From Pelomyxa schiedti (taxonomy: Eukaryota; Evosea; Pelobiontida; Pelomyxidae), in assembly GCA_020536535.1 (NCBI GenBank), contig JAHLWZ010000022.1, positions 1 through 64,000 of the forward strand: a DNA stretch of 64,000 bases. The letters are read 5' to 3'. Below are positions 13,314 through 23,232 of the stretch, piece after piece. Position 1 is the stretch's first letter. Every line of letters starts with the position of its first letter. The notes below the pieces were generated by a model. That model ran no database searches. It had not been told where the DNA came from and saw nothing but the letters and a program-made list of their open reading frames with translations. The position numbers and the translations under genes are program-made.

Positions 13314-13508
13314 CTGTGGCCCTTTCTTTTTGGTTTGTTTTCTTTCAATGCCTGTCGGCTGCTGGTGCCGAAATTTTATGATAGCAGATCCGAGCGTTCG
13401 CCCGTTTGGTTTTTTTTTTCTTTTTTCGTTTCTTGGATGATAACAGTTCCCCAATTCCGCCTGACACTGAGGATCCCAAATGTGCAACTGCGACTCCGAT
13501 ATCAGATA

Positions 13509-14700
13509 TCAGATTACAATAGCAAAGCTCGGTTTTCTAACGAATAGACTCTTCCCCTTTTCTATTGCTACGTATTTAATAAACTTCTTTGTTGCGGTGT
13601 GCTTCTTGAAGAATTCTTGTTCAGTGAACAGTTCGAACAATACGAAGGCCAAGGCATATCTGCATGTAAAAGATTTTAGTGTTAGGAGGCCCACACCAAC
13701 AATAGCAAGTCATACACGTCGGATGCCTTGGTGTATGCAAGAGATGTAAAGACCTCTGGAGACATATATCGCACTTAAAATGTGTATTGGTGGGTGGGTA
13801 ACTTTTGAATGTACTTACAAGTGCCCATTAGAAATCCAGAGTGGTTTGTTTTATGCTGCCCTGGTTTGAGGAATGCACTGAAGCCAAAGTTGCCCATCTT
13901 GAGTTATCGTAAGTGAGGAACACTAGGAAAAAGAAGCAAACTTTTACTGTCCATGCGCCGTCAATGAGGAAGTTATCTGCTTTTATATCGCTGTTGTTCG
14001 GAAAGGGAACAACAGAGTTAAAAAATAAAACCAGAGGAAAAAGGGGAGGTAAAGAAAAGAGCACCAGTGAATCATATTGACATGATCGCGGAGATACACC
14101 ATAGAGGAGACAAAAGCAGATTTATCAGTTGGAACGGCGCTTAATAACAGTCACAGCTAAAGTGGAGTGATACTGGGGCTTATGTGTCCTTGATTTTCCA
14201 AAAGCGTGTATGTATGCAGCTGGAGGTGAAAGGGTTGTACAAACTGACACATAACACACATAAAACGGATTTGACGTTCGAAATTGAGTTCTGGTAGGGG
14301 GTGATTTCATGTTGCGGGTATCTTGTGGTTTTCGGAAATGGAGGACCTAAGGTAATGTTAATGTTGTTTTCCAGAAGAGGGGAAAACCTATAAAGAGGAA
14401 GTCGAAGTGGGTGCACTAAATTACAGCCACAGAACAGTAATTTCAGTGGCCAAAGCAATGATGGAGTTGACTTGACCCCAGCTGCTTCATTTCTGGTTTC
14501 TTGCCTCTCGAACAAAATCTCTGTGTAGAGCACGTAAGACGGATTTCTTTCTACTTACTGGTCGAGTGGGGAAGAAGAAAGGAAAAATTACAACCGTAAC
14601 TTAAGGCACTCGTCATGATGCAACACACAGTTCCACACCCTTGTCGTCTTTGTGGTCAGTGATAGGGGTATTCTAGAAGGTGGTGACACCTGCCAGTTTG
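13509..14700 (-). CDS. Protein-kinase-like gene with altered HRD and DFG motifs (possible pseudokinase)
   Basis: Short exons upstream of, and on the same strand as, the receptor kinase spell a kinase catalytic region. In order: a possible N-lobe (VWNCVLHHDECLK, about 14660-14605; FERQETRNEAAG, about 14510), YLRDHVNMIHCDIKADNFLI across an intron (14090 to 13960), MGNFGFSAFLKPGQHKT (about 13895-13830), SPEVFTSLAYTKASD (about 13760-13710), and YALAFVLFELFTEQEF (about 13660-13610). HRD reads HCD and DFG reads NFG, while the catalytic-loop Asp and Asn are kept. The frame stops at 13509 soon after the F-helix region, so the C-lobe looks short. It could be a pseudokinase, a decaying gene, or an active kinase with a poorly resolved 3' end. 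The start is not located. Confidence 0.5.
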
Positions 14701-14942
14701 GATACAAAATAGAATGACCACTCACAGCAACCAGAGAGGAATTTGTGGGATTGTATTCTTAAAGAACACACCCATAATCGTGTGGATTACCCCCCTCGCC
14801 ACGAGCATACAACACACCAACGCCGCAATGCACCAGCAACCAGCACGGGGAAATACCACGGCCCCACGGTAACACACACCAATAAAAAGCAACGCCAGGT
14901 AAAAAAAACCGCGAAGGAGAGAGTTCGTACCAACAATTGGCG

Positions 14943-15115
14943 AAATAAAAAAAACACCAGACCGCCGATCCTGAGCGACGATAAGGAAAATGACAGCGTT
15001 CCGGTCTGTTGATTATTTTATTCAGCCAATAGGCTGAATAAAAAAACACCAGACTGGGCGATGACACGAAAACGACAGCGTTCCGGTTTTATCCATCCCG
15101 CTCTAACGGTTAGAA
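14943..15115. repeat. Two imperfect tandem copies of a roughly 75-100 bp unit
   Basis: A unit starting AATAAAAAAAACACCAGACC at 14943 and ending around ACAGCGTTCCGGT (14993-15005) recurs at about 15036-15087, starting AATAAAAAAACACCAGACTG. The copies differ in the middle. Between them lies a perfect inverted repeat (see 15016-15043). No coding potential is apparent. This looks like a short non-coding repeat or the edge of a small mobile element. Confidence 0.6.
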
Positions 15116-15418
15116 ACAAGCAAGATGAATAATGTTTTTTCTATTCGACTTTGGCCACAATTAAACAATTTTGGTTCGGCTTAAGAGCGCGCGACTTTTC
15201 TCGTGCGGTGGTGCGGTGTTCTGCGGCTAACGTCGTTCGGCGACGCCGTCGTGGATTTCGCTGCTGTCTCGGCGCGATCCTTGATGTCGGTGCCTACGTG
15301 ATCAATCTGTGGATTCCATTCTCGCGCATTAGCTTCGCGGCCATCATGTTGATCATCTAAAGTTCTATTTCTATCCATACCGCTAACACCGGTCTGTTGA
15401 TTATTTTATTCAGCCAAT
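15001..15418. repeat. Segment bounded by 30-bp exact direct repeats
   Basis: The same 30 bases, starting CCGGTCTGTTGATTATTTTA, occur at 15001-15030 and 15389-15418. Next to the repeats, TATCCATCCCGCTCTAAC (about 15093) and TATCCATACCGCTAACAC (about 15373) also match loosely. The 358 bp between the repeats has Arg-rich spurious frames but no gene I can defend. This is the layout expected of a small insertion, a segmental duplication, or a solo remnant of an element. Confidence 0.6.
15016..15043. repeat. Perfect 12-bp inverted repeat with 4-nt loop
   Basis: TTTTATTCAGCC (15016-15027), loop AATA, GGCTGAATAAAA (15032-15043). The left arm lies inside a 30-bp sequence that recurs exactly at 15389-15418. 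It could be a terminal inverted repeat junction or an RNA hairpin. Confidence 0.75.
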
Positions 15419-17159
15419 TGTGTCGGGGGCCTTGATGGCTGCGCCAAACAACTTATGTGAGTTGGGTTTGTGTTGCTTCTTCTTTTATTAGGGCAGGTTA
15501 TTCTTCATTAAGGTTGTGGGTTTAAGTGGGTTGGAGTTTAAGTGAATTGTTTGGTTGGATATTATGAGTTCACCCGTTAATGAAGGTCAGGAGGATGAGA
15601 ACCTCTTGAGGGAGGGAACGCTCCTTGGTAACAGGCTGTCCTCTCTGCCAGCAAAGTCAACCACTTAATTACGCTATGTGAGACTGGAAAAAAGGAAAAA
15701 GAAGTGACATACCAGTGCCACAAATTCGGAAGTGGAGGCTGGGGCCAGTACAACAGGGTGAATGCGGAAAAAAAGAAGGACCTCTAGAGATAGGGACAAT
15801 AACGGAAACGCACTGCTGTGTTCTCTCTGGTTCTTATTCTGTGGTCTGTGTTGGTGTTAGAAGAAAAAGCAAAGGCAAAAACGTTCTAGAACGAAAACAG
15901 AATAACGCAAAGTCAATAAAGGAAAATTAAAACAAAAATAAAGAATTAAAATTTAAATAAAAAAACACTCTTCGATACAAATCGTTTAACAACTGAAACC
16001 TAGAGGGATTGAGACAAAACACAATAAAAAAACAATACAAAAAAAATTCCCCACCACTGTTGCCAATCTGTGCACAACACCCTCACCAAGCGTCGTAGCA
16101 GTTTGTTCTTGTAGTAGGCCTCTGTTTGGGGCAGGCGCGGCTCACCACGTCACCAGACCCCCCACCATGGTGTCACACAAACTATGTTGAGACACCCCCG
16201 TGCGTGTCTAAGCACCCGTACATGTTCAGTAACCCCTTTTGTCGGCGAACCGATGTACGAGTGTTCCGTTGGTGGTGTCCCGTTTCAAAAGCACACAAAA
16301 AAAATTTGCCCGCCTTCGGCGCATGTGTTACACACAAATTAACCGCGGTCAACAGCCAACACGACAACTATGGCCGCGGAGTCTCCATGGCAGGTCATAG
16401 GGAAGTGAACCGTGCACCGTGTTGTCCGTCGTCTCTTGGTAGGAATGGGGGCAGTCATTAGACGAAGAGGACACAGTGATACCACTTTGTACTTTCTCGC
16501 TGGGGACATGGAACCCTCTGTGTGAATCGTTCTGGCTCGAACTGCCAAACAACTGAAAACAAATATTGAAATGAGTGAATATTGAGAAGAGGCTTGTTGA
16601 AGTTTCCCGTGCCAATGACGTGAGTATGAGTGCTCATAAACACTTTCAGAGGGCGGCACACTGTGAGTGAAGTGCCATCCTGCTAAGAAGAGCAAGCAAC
16701 GACCTTCCGTAAGAAGCAGGGTCAAGATGCTTGTTAGTTCAATACCGTCCTTGCTGTGGTACGGGGGATATTCTGCATGCCTCTGGCCACGATTTTTTAT
16801 CGGAAATCAATCAAGGATGTCATCAACTTAAAAGCTCAACTGGGACGGAGAGTCCCATTTCCCTTGATGTACTATCTGGCATGATAGGTTCATATGCTGG
16901 AGTGTGAAATACTAAATCCACAGAGTCGAAAGCACCAAAATCCGACTGCAAAATACCAAAACTTTCAACCCTTTAGCCGGCCGAGATGAACGCCTTTCAA
17001 CAAGTTGATGGTTCCCACTCCCTCTCTCACAAACGAAAACAAGTTATTAACGCGTTGTTAATAAAATTGCGTAATTACATACGCACCAGCGCCCCGCTAA
17101 TTTAGTACATAGAGACAACCTAAATCCCTAGTGATCCTCTAACTTTTTCACACAAAAAG
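15419..17159. other. 1.7-kb tract with no defensible gene
   Basis: The tract is A-rich around 15890-16050 and otherwise mixed. A short plus-strand frame at 15564 (MSSPVNEGQEDENLLREGTL) runs into a donor-like CTTGGTAACAGG and could be an isolated first exon, but I could not find its partner. The true first exon of the XPG-like gene downstream may also lie here, because that gene begins at 17160 with an acceptor-like border rather than an ATG. No tRNA, transposase or conserved protein motif was recognised. Confidence 0.4.
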
Positions 17160-19660
17160 ACCCAGACGATCCAATTCAAAAGGATATAATATCGCTTTTA
17201 GCATCTGAACGTTTTACACCTACAACTGACTACCGTGGCACGTTAGTTGTAGATTCTACTGGTCTACCACATCATCTGTATTGTCATGGACCTCCCAGCC
17301 TTCCCAGGGACTTATCATACCTGAGGAAAACTGCAATCCGCTGGGTAAATGGATATCATGCTTTTGGGTTCGCCTTAATCATCGTTCTACCTGGTGGATA
17401 TGAGGATTTCGAGTACTCATGGGAATGGAATGTAAAGGCCACAGTGCAAGCTCAGAAACACGCTTACGCAAAACAGTTCCTGCAACAAGGTATGTTGCAT
17501 ACAATGTCACCAGCCAAATGATGTCCTTAATTGGCACTGACGCAAACCTAATCTTCTTTCTCTAAATATCCGGTTAACACCTCAACAGTTGAATCAACGA
17601 GCAGTAGTAGGTGCACGCACTGTAATATCGCCCACTCTCGGACGGTACTTCCCCCGACTCTCCATGTTCTCTACGAAGTTTTTCATGAAGCGGGTCTGCA
17701 GGTATCAACGCCTTCATGGCGGGAGATGTTGATCTAATATCCATAAGGTTCATTTTGCTTCCAGACTGGCAAGTCAAGAAGCAGCAGGCAGATGCTCAGA
17801 AAGAGGGAGCTATGGAGTGGTGTCAGGCAACATTATCCCATTATTTTCCCCCTCTGTTAAAAGATGGGTGAATATGGCCACAGTGCAGCAGAAAGGGGGA
17901 ATTCTTGAATTTCAGTCTATTTCTCAGTTTGCTTTCCTCTTACATTATGCTTAGTCTCACAAATGAAAAGGTCTGCAGTTTGTGAAAAATTGAATCTTCA
18001 CCCTGAGAAGTTGCCCCTCTTGGGCCTTCTTGAAGGGGATGGTTCTTATAAACCGTATAGCCCAGCCTTGGTAGGACTGCGCAATATTATAAAAACAACT
18101 CTGTAAAGTAATTTACTGGATTTCATTGAGAAGTTTGAAGAGCATCGGTCTCATCCATCACTTCAAAAACTTTTGGAGGGAATCGATACCACCATACTTA
18201 AGCATTCTCCAATCACACCAAGTGCCTGTCGGGCAAAATACAAGCCAACGCAGCATATATTGCCTTTGGTGGAACGCGTATTTGTAGAAGACAATGCCCC
18301 GCCTTTACTGATGAATTTGCTCTCTGGTCATGTTTACAATGTCCCTCTGTTTGAGGTGCTACAGAAACCTCTATCACCCCCTTCATCACTTGCAGTTCCA
18401 TCTCTTCCAGGCAAAACACCCAGGCTGCCAATTCTTTCACCACTCTGTGTTGATGGCGTTGGTGGCACATCACCAAAACCAACAGTCACAGTCCATCCAG
18501 TAGGGCCAACCAGTACAACAGTGTTCACAGCTCCGTCCACGTCTTCAACAATGAGGCCAATGCCTCCAACACCCGTTTTCCCTGCCATTGGCCAGACACG
18601 CCTCCACGAATTGGTTGCAAGCCTTCTTAAAATATCTGATGAGCAGAAGATTAGTGAGCATTTCTTGGATCGTGATGGTATGTTTTCACTTGCCGTGACG
18701 CACTAAGTATTCACAATGAAAGTAGGCTATCATCGGACAAAAGATCTACATGTGGCGGCAGTGCCCGAGATTCGGGGATGGAATCAGTTACTCCATCAAA
18801 TTGGACTAGATTCCTCAGTTGGCTTGATTACTAACCTGCTTCAGATGCCGGCTGGCCGAAACGTCGCCATGGCACTTATAGCAATAAAACTTCTTGGTAA
18901 TAGCATTACCTCCTGCTCGGCGCAATGCCTTTTGGGTTGTGTTTTCGCGGCTGCATATTGACACAGAGTACCGTCTATCAGACACTTCTTTGCCCAGTTC
19001 ATATTCAGGATGCTGACCGTTTCCTTTACATTCTGAGAGAATTACAGGCCGCAATATGGCTGCTTTCTGAGTCTCTTGGTGCCCTTTCAGTCTCTTTGAC
19101 ACGTTTCATGCCGCCACCTTTCATGAAATGTGCTATGTTGGGCACTATAAGTATCCCAAACCATACCCCAAGTCCCATTTCATACAAGCTTTGAATCTCG
19201 CCCACAATGTACTGCGAAACTCTTGTATTGATGGCTGTCAGGCATTTTTAGGTAAAGAGCTCCCTGAGGAGGAGTTAGGTCCCATGACTTCAGTCATACA
19301 ATCCCCGTTGCCTTCAACATCAAATGTTCAACCAAATGAGGCCAGTAACGCTGTTCCACAAGTGCCTATTTTGTCGGCAACCATAGCTCATGCGAGTGAA
19401 TCCACCCAGGTTCTCAATTCCGCAAGTCTTGACAAGATACTATTGAACATGTTACCAGTAACATCGCAAATCGTTTCTAATTTGTCTTACCTTCAGAAGA
19501 GAGGCGCCAGGTACCGTTGCACTGTAAAACACTTACCGTTGGTTTCCTCAGGTACACCCTGACGTCGTTCTATTACGAGCCAAATCCCAAATACACAAAG
19601 GCTGTCCTTCAACACCAAGCCTACAAATTCGTCTCCTTGGCAAAGGAGTCCTATGCCTAA
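17160..19660 (+). CDS. XPG-fold protein resembling FAM120/asteroid family; first exon not found
   Basis: Likely a non-catalytic relative of flap nucleases. The first visible exon (17160-17491) has the XPG-N layout: LVVDSTGLPHHLYCHGPPSL, then AFGFALIIVLPGGYEDFEYS and a helix KATVQAQKHAYAKQF. Later exons give PTLHVLYEVFHEAGLQ (about 17660-17690), ADAQKEGAMEWCQ (about 17785-17825), and LNLHPEKLPLLGLLEGDG (about 17990-18045), the position of the XPG-I/helix-turn region. Typical nuclease Asp/Glu residues (DDD, EAEA) are not evident, as in FAM120 proteins. The C-terminal half (18170-19660) includes ILPLVERVFVEDNAPPLLMN and FHEMCYVGHYKYPKPYPK, a Ser/Pro-rich linker, and a last exon TSFYYEPNPKYTKAVLQHQA ending at TAA 19658-19660. 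Family call is moderate; exon joins near 19.0-19.1 kb are unresolved. Confidence 0.6.
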
Positions 19661-19791
19661 GACACCAAAAAAACAAAAAAAAAAATAACGATGAGGCCAC
19701 AATCCGCATTTGCTTCTTCACCTAGGTTACTGTTTTGCCGCAAAAGCGTAAGTAAGACAGTTACCCGCATTCACCCTGTGCCCTTGGGCGT

Positions 19792-19861
19792 GCCCGCTTA
19801 GTCCGGCGGTAGTGTGACGGAATTTTATGCGGGCGACCTCGGTTCGAAGCCGAGAGCGGGC
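19792..19861 (+). tRNA. tRNA-like sequence without a normal anticodon arm
   Basis: A 70-nt element has a perfect 7-bp acceptor stem (GCCCGCT with AGCGGGC) and a perfect T arm (CTCGG-TTCGAAG-CCGAG). It carries a B-box match GGTTCGAAGCC and an A-box-like TAGTCCGGCGG. The D arm can form TCCG/CGGA, but what remains (ATTTTATGCGGGCGAC) cannot fold into a 5-bp anticodon stem. It is more likely a tRNA pseudogene, a tRNA-derived repeat head, or an unusual tRNA than a standard decoding tRNA. Confidence 0.4.
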
Positions 19862-19956
19862 ATTGTCCTCCTTCCCCCTTCCCTCCCCCCCCCCCTTTTT
19901 TGTTTTTTGTGCTGAGCTGCTGTGGGGCGGGGTCAAGGGTGTGGTGTGTTTCTTCC

Positions 19957-19999
19957 CCACAAAAAAAAAAAGTGTGCTGCACACTTTTTTTTTTTGTGG
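19957..19999. repeat. Perfect 21-bp-arm palindrome with one-base centre
   Basis: CCAC, eleven A and GTGTGC (19957-19977), a single T at 19978, then GCACAC, eleven T and GTGG (19979-19999). The arms are exactly complementary. It sits just downstream of a C/T homopolymer tract between two genes. It may form a cruciform or a transcript hairpin; function unknown. Confidence 0.85.
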
Positions 20000-20102
20000 T
20001 TTCCTTTTTATTTATTGCTAGTAGCAAAGTGATCTAAAATTTTCGGTTGTACAGCTTCCCCCCTGTTCTTATGTTACCCCACAGATACTACTTCCCTACC
20101 TT

Positions 20103-20348
20103 CTACCTTTTTTTCCCCTTCTTTTCCCTTTCTCCATGTAGACATAGTTTTTTGCCAGACACAATGAGAGAGTGCACGGGTTGTAGTAATTCTGTGTTGT
20201 TTTGTGTTTGCTGTATGAGGCCAAGCGGGCCTATGGCATTATGGGAGGCCAGCTGTGAAACGAGGACCATGGCCGCTGTCTTGCTGTCGTTGTAAGACCG
20301 CGTTGCCAACGAAATAGCTTGCCTATGCTCTGCCGTCCACGCACTCAT
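20103..20348 (-). CDS. Small hypothetical protein
   Basis: An 81-codon ATG-started frame: MSAWTAEHRQAISLATRSYN, continuing DSKTAAMVLVSQLASHNAIG, and a C-terminus SLIVSGKKLCLHGEREKKG. The first 65 residues have balanced, helix-friendly composition, and the end is Lys/Arg-rich. The stretch ELLQPVHSLIVSGKKL faintly recalls prefoldin-alpha subunits, but the length and missing second helix argue against that. The 3' end might be intronic, with a possible donor at CTATGTCTACATGG. The opposite strand also has an open frame here, so the strand choice is tentative. Confidence 0.35.
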   Translation of the reverse strand: MSAWTAEHRQAISLATRSYNDSKTAAMVLVSQLASHNAIGPLGLIQQTQNNTELLQPVHSLIVSGKKLCLHGEREKKGKKR

Positions 20349-20439
20349 GTCGATTTGTGGGTTCTAACAACGAATTTTCTGCTTTTTAGACCGGTGCATC
20401 GATCTGAGTGGACGTTGATGGCTCGAGTCCTGGGGTCTT

Positions 20440-20530
20440 ACGTAGCTTATGGCACAGGGACCCCCAAGTTGGGGTTGTTCGTCTGATCAACAAATATCAG
20501 ACGCCAAAAAAGTGAGTGACATTTTTGTTT
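20440..20530 (+). ncRNA. Possible small structured RNA (two hairpins)
   Basis: Two adjacent hairpins lie in the gap before the AOS1 3' end: CCCC-AAGTT-GGGG at 20462-20474, and CGTCTGAT (20480-20487) pairing perfectly with ATCAGACG (20496-20503) across an 8-nt loop. A T-run (TTTTTG) follows at about 20522. I do not recognise a known RNA family, and the element could be accidental. Confidence 0.25.
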
Positions 20531-20549
20531 TTCCCATAACCAACATAAA

Positions 20550-21959
20550 TCACTCCACAAGACCAGAACCCTGTATGGCATCATAATAGAACAGTTTTCC
20601 TAGTGGAGGGTCTCCAGAGCCAGATATCACTTTTATTAGCTCTTGTGCCACTACTCCACCAATGACTGCACATACAGGTGCAAAATCCACCATGGAACCA
20701 AGAACCATGTTTCTGAAATGATGTCTCAGTGTTAAAAGAGGCAGGAGGTGTATACTTGAGTAACATTTCATCACCAATGGGCGTTGGGGATAGTGTCTTG
20801 CATTCTTCAATGTGAGCCATAGTTGAGGGGAAAGCGTTATGTTTGCTGCAAAAAGTGAAAATGCCTGAAAAATGTGAAGTAACCCAAAATGAGAAGAAAA
20901 AAAGGAAAGCTTACTTTGTAGAATTTTGTGCATGGCTGGAGTACGTCGTGTGTGTTGGGGAGGTTGTGTGAGAGTGCCCCTCATTCCTAAGAAATCGATG
21001 GTAACCGCAGTTGGTTCAATGGCAACAACCACTTTGGTTTTTTTCCTTGGAATCACAGTCCCAGGGCCTGAAACCTGACCTGTTTCAGGTGGCTTGCTTT
21101 TTGTTTGTTGGTTTATTTTGTGGGTTGTGTGGTGGAAATCTTGGTGACTTACCATAAGTAGGTGTATTTCATAAGGTCACAGAAGAAAAACCCTTGAAAT
21201 TTGTAAATTTGTACAGCAATGAAAGGAACTTTGGCCAGCCTGCATTCGTCATCGAGTCGGGCCTTTGCATCAAGTCACATTGATAACACAAATATGGCAC
21301 ATACAAAAACGGGTAGAGGCAGACCTGTTGCACACACGAAGTGGAACTTTCGCAAATGATCGGCCGTAAGTGAAGCAGGGTTGATATCCAAAACATTCAC
21401 TTCCACCAACGGGTTCAAGGCTTTGATTCCAGGAAGTGCAGCCATTGCCCTCTTTTCTCATGAAAAAGGTTTGTTTTTGTTTTTTTTAAAAATAAGTAAT
21501 AACAAAAAAGCAATGCAAAAACCCCAAGGCACTTTTCGAAAAATACGAACAATCAACAACATAAAAACCCACCCCATAAGTAAAAAAAAACGCAAAGCAA
21601 ACAAAACCAATCCCGCATTCCAATTTAATCCACGCACAACAAGCAACCTTGGCCCCAGAGGAGCAGTCAGCCTCCGTCAAAAAGAAATTCGCAGCGAGAT
21701 CGCCGGCGCCCGCGACGGCGTCGTCCACGACGGTCACTGAGCGCACGCCCGCCAGCGCCACGTTCTTGACGATCTCGGCGCCGACCCCCGACAGCCCGAT
21801 CACCGCCACGTCCGCCCCGCGCATCCGACGCTGCGCGTCCATGCCCCACACGCGTATCCCTCGGTCGTACAGCTCCGCTTCGAACGCTGTCAGCTGCTGC
21901 TGCGGTCGGTCAGACGACGACGGCGCCGCCGCGGTGCTGCTGGTGCTGGTGGTGGCCAT
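20550..21959 (-). CDS. SAE1: SUMO-activating enzyme subunit 1 (AOS1/SAE1), E1-like ThiF fold
   Basis: With UBA2 it forms the heterodimeric E1 that adenylates SUMO. The ATG at 21959 follows a short Ser/Thr-rich lead, then AELYDRGIRVWGMDAQRRMR, the nucleotide-binding Rossmann stretch ADVAVIGLSGVGAEIVKNVA, and VRSVTVVDDAVAGAGDLAAN. Further exons give IKALNPLVEVNVLDINPASL (about 21430-21365) and RKFHFVCATG. The last exon gives VDFAPVCAVIGGVVAQELIK and ends LFYYDAIQGSGLVE, which is typical of the AOS1 C-terminus. No catalytic Cys domain is expected in this subunit. Several introns lie between 21640 and 20700. It diverges from the TatD gene with 181 bp between start codons. Confidence 0.88.
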
Positions 21960-22140
21960 GACAAATGAACAGATCTGATGGTGTTTTGGGTTGCTCTCTT
22001 GCTTCTATTTTGTAGAGGAGTAAAACGAGACACACACTATTGGCCCTCCCTAAGCTTCCTACTGCCGGGGGAGCTGATATGCAGAACTGAAGAACACATT
22101 GACTGTGTTCAACAGTGTTCAAGGTTTTTTCTTGAATCCG

Positions 22141-23232
22141 ATGATCGTACCTTCGTCTATGCTGGTGGACAGCCACTGCCACGTTAACAGGCTGGGAGTC
22201 GGTGGCAGCAGGGCGGTGGCCGATGCGTTGGCTGCCGGCGTCGCTCGAGTTGGTGGCGTTGCCCAATCTGAGGCGGACTGGGAACCCCTGCTGGCACTGA
22301 GGTCCCAGTTCCCCACCAACTTGGACGTTGGTGTGGGCTACCACCCCAGCCCTGGTGCGCACCATTCATTCCCACCCACAATTTACTGGCACCGACATTG
22401 ATCGACGGTGTTTTTCTCATGCACCCACAGAGGAAGAGCCGATGTTTTTCGAACGTTGCTCGGTGAGTGACGCTGCTTCCAGGCTGCGGGAGTTCATTCA
22501 GACCCATAATGGCCCAAACAGCCACCCCGGGGCCCGACCCATATCCATGGTCGGCGAGATCGGCCTGGACTGGAAATTCGGCCGCACACCTGCACAGCGG
22601 CAAAAACAGACCGCCCTGCTTCGCGAACAGATCCAGGTCGCGATGGAATTCTCCCTTCCCATAAATCTGCACTCCCGAAGGTCTGAGAGGGACGTTCTGG
22701 CAGTAGCCACTGAGTTTGCTCCCCGCGTTCCGTGCCTATTGCATTGGTTCACAAAGACATCAAAGTGATCGGTTCTTCTTCTATTCCACGCCTCCTAGTG
22801 CTGCCATTCGTTCTTCTAAATCGCCCTAGGTTGTCTCTGGCTGCAGCCCGTGCTGGTGTGTACATATCAATAGGGCCTGACGTTACCTACGATGAGAAGA
22901 TACAGTCTGTTGTTCGCGGCATTTCTGGCGGCGGGGAGGCTGTTCTGAGGCACATACTTTTGGAAACTGATGGTCCCGTTGTGCACCAAGGGCAGGAAGC
23001 TCAACCAGCGTGGATCCCCCGTGTGTGCTCCAGTGTTGCCGCTATATTTGGCATTTCTGTCGATGACTTGTCATTGGCTGTCAACAAGAACTACATCTCC
23101 TTCTTAGGTACATTCCTTGCCATATTATTTTCAATAAGAACCACTGTAACAGGTTACTGAACAATGAAGAAGCTCCACGGTTTTTTTGGGGAAAAAAAAA
23201 ACCACTTGCTTTGTTTTTTGTCATTAGGTTAG
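22141..23232 (+). CDS. TatD-family metal-dependent hydrolase (deoxyribonuclease-like)
   Basis: TIM-barrel hydrolase of the TatD/amidohydrolase superfamily; characterised members are 3'-5' exonucleases with roles in DNA quality control. The metal-site motif HCH is in MLVDSHCHVNRL (ATG 22159; an upstream in-frame ATG at 22141). GVGYHPSP leads across an intron (about 22356-22430) to SMVGEIGLDWKFGRTPAQRQ, with the conserved Glu in GEIGLD. Next come LPINLHSR, CLLHWFT, and, after an intron, LLETDGPVVHQGQEAQPAWI with the late Asp. The C-terminus SLAVNKNYISFL is followed by a donor-like GTACAT. Joined to an acceptor at 23227 it stops at TAG 23230-23232; read through, it stops at 23160. The 3' end therefore overlaps or nearly touches the LAS1 stop on the other strand. 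Confidence 0.85.

Noticed and set aside
14743-15012. Plus-strand His/Thr/Lys-rich frame
   Set aside because: It runs into the tandem repeat units and has low-complexity composition; most likely chance.
16126-16725. Several 60-130 codon frames on both strands in the gene-poor tract
   Set aside because: They overlap each other, have odd composition and contain no recognisable domain or splice continuity.
20390-20440. Second possible tRNA (GGCTCGAGTCC resembles a B box, AGACC/GGTCT ends)
   Set aside because: No T-arm or D-arm pairing and wrong spacing; only isolated motif matches.
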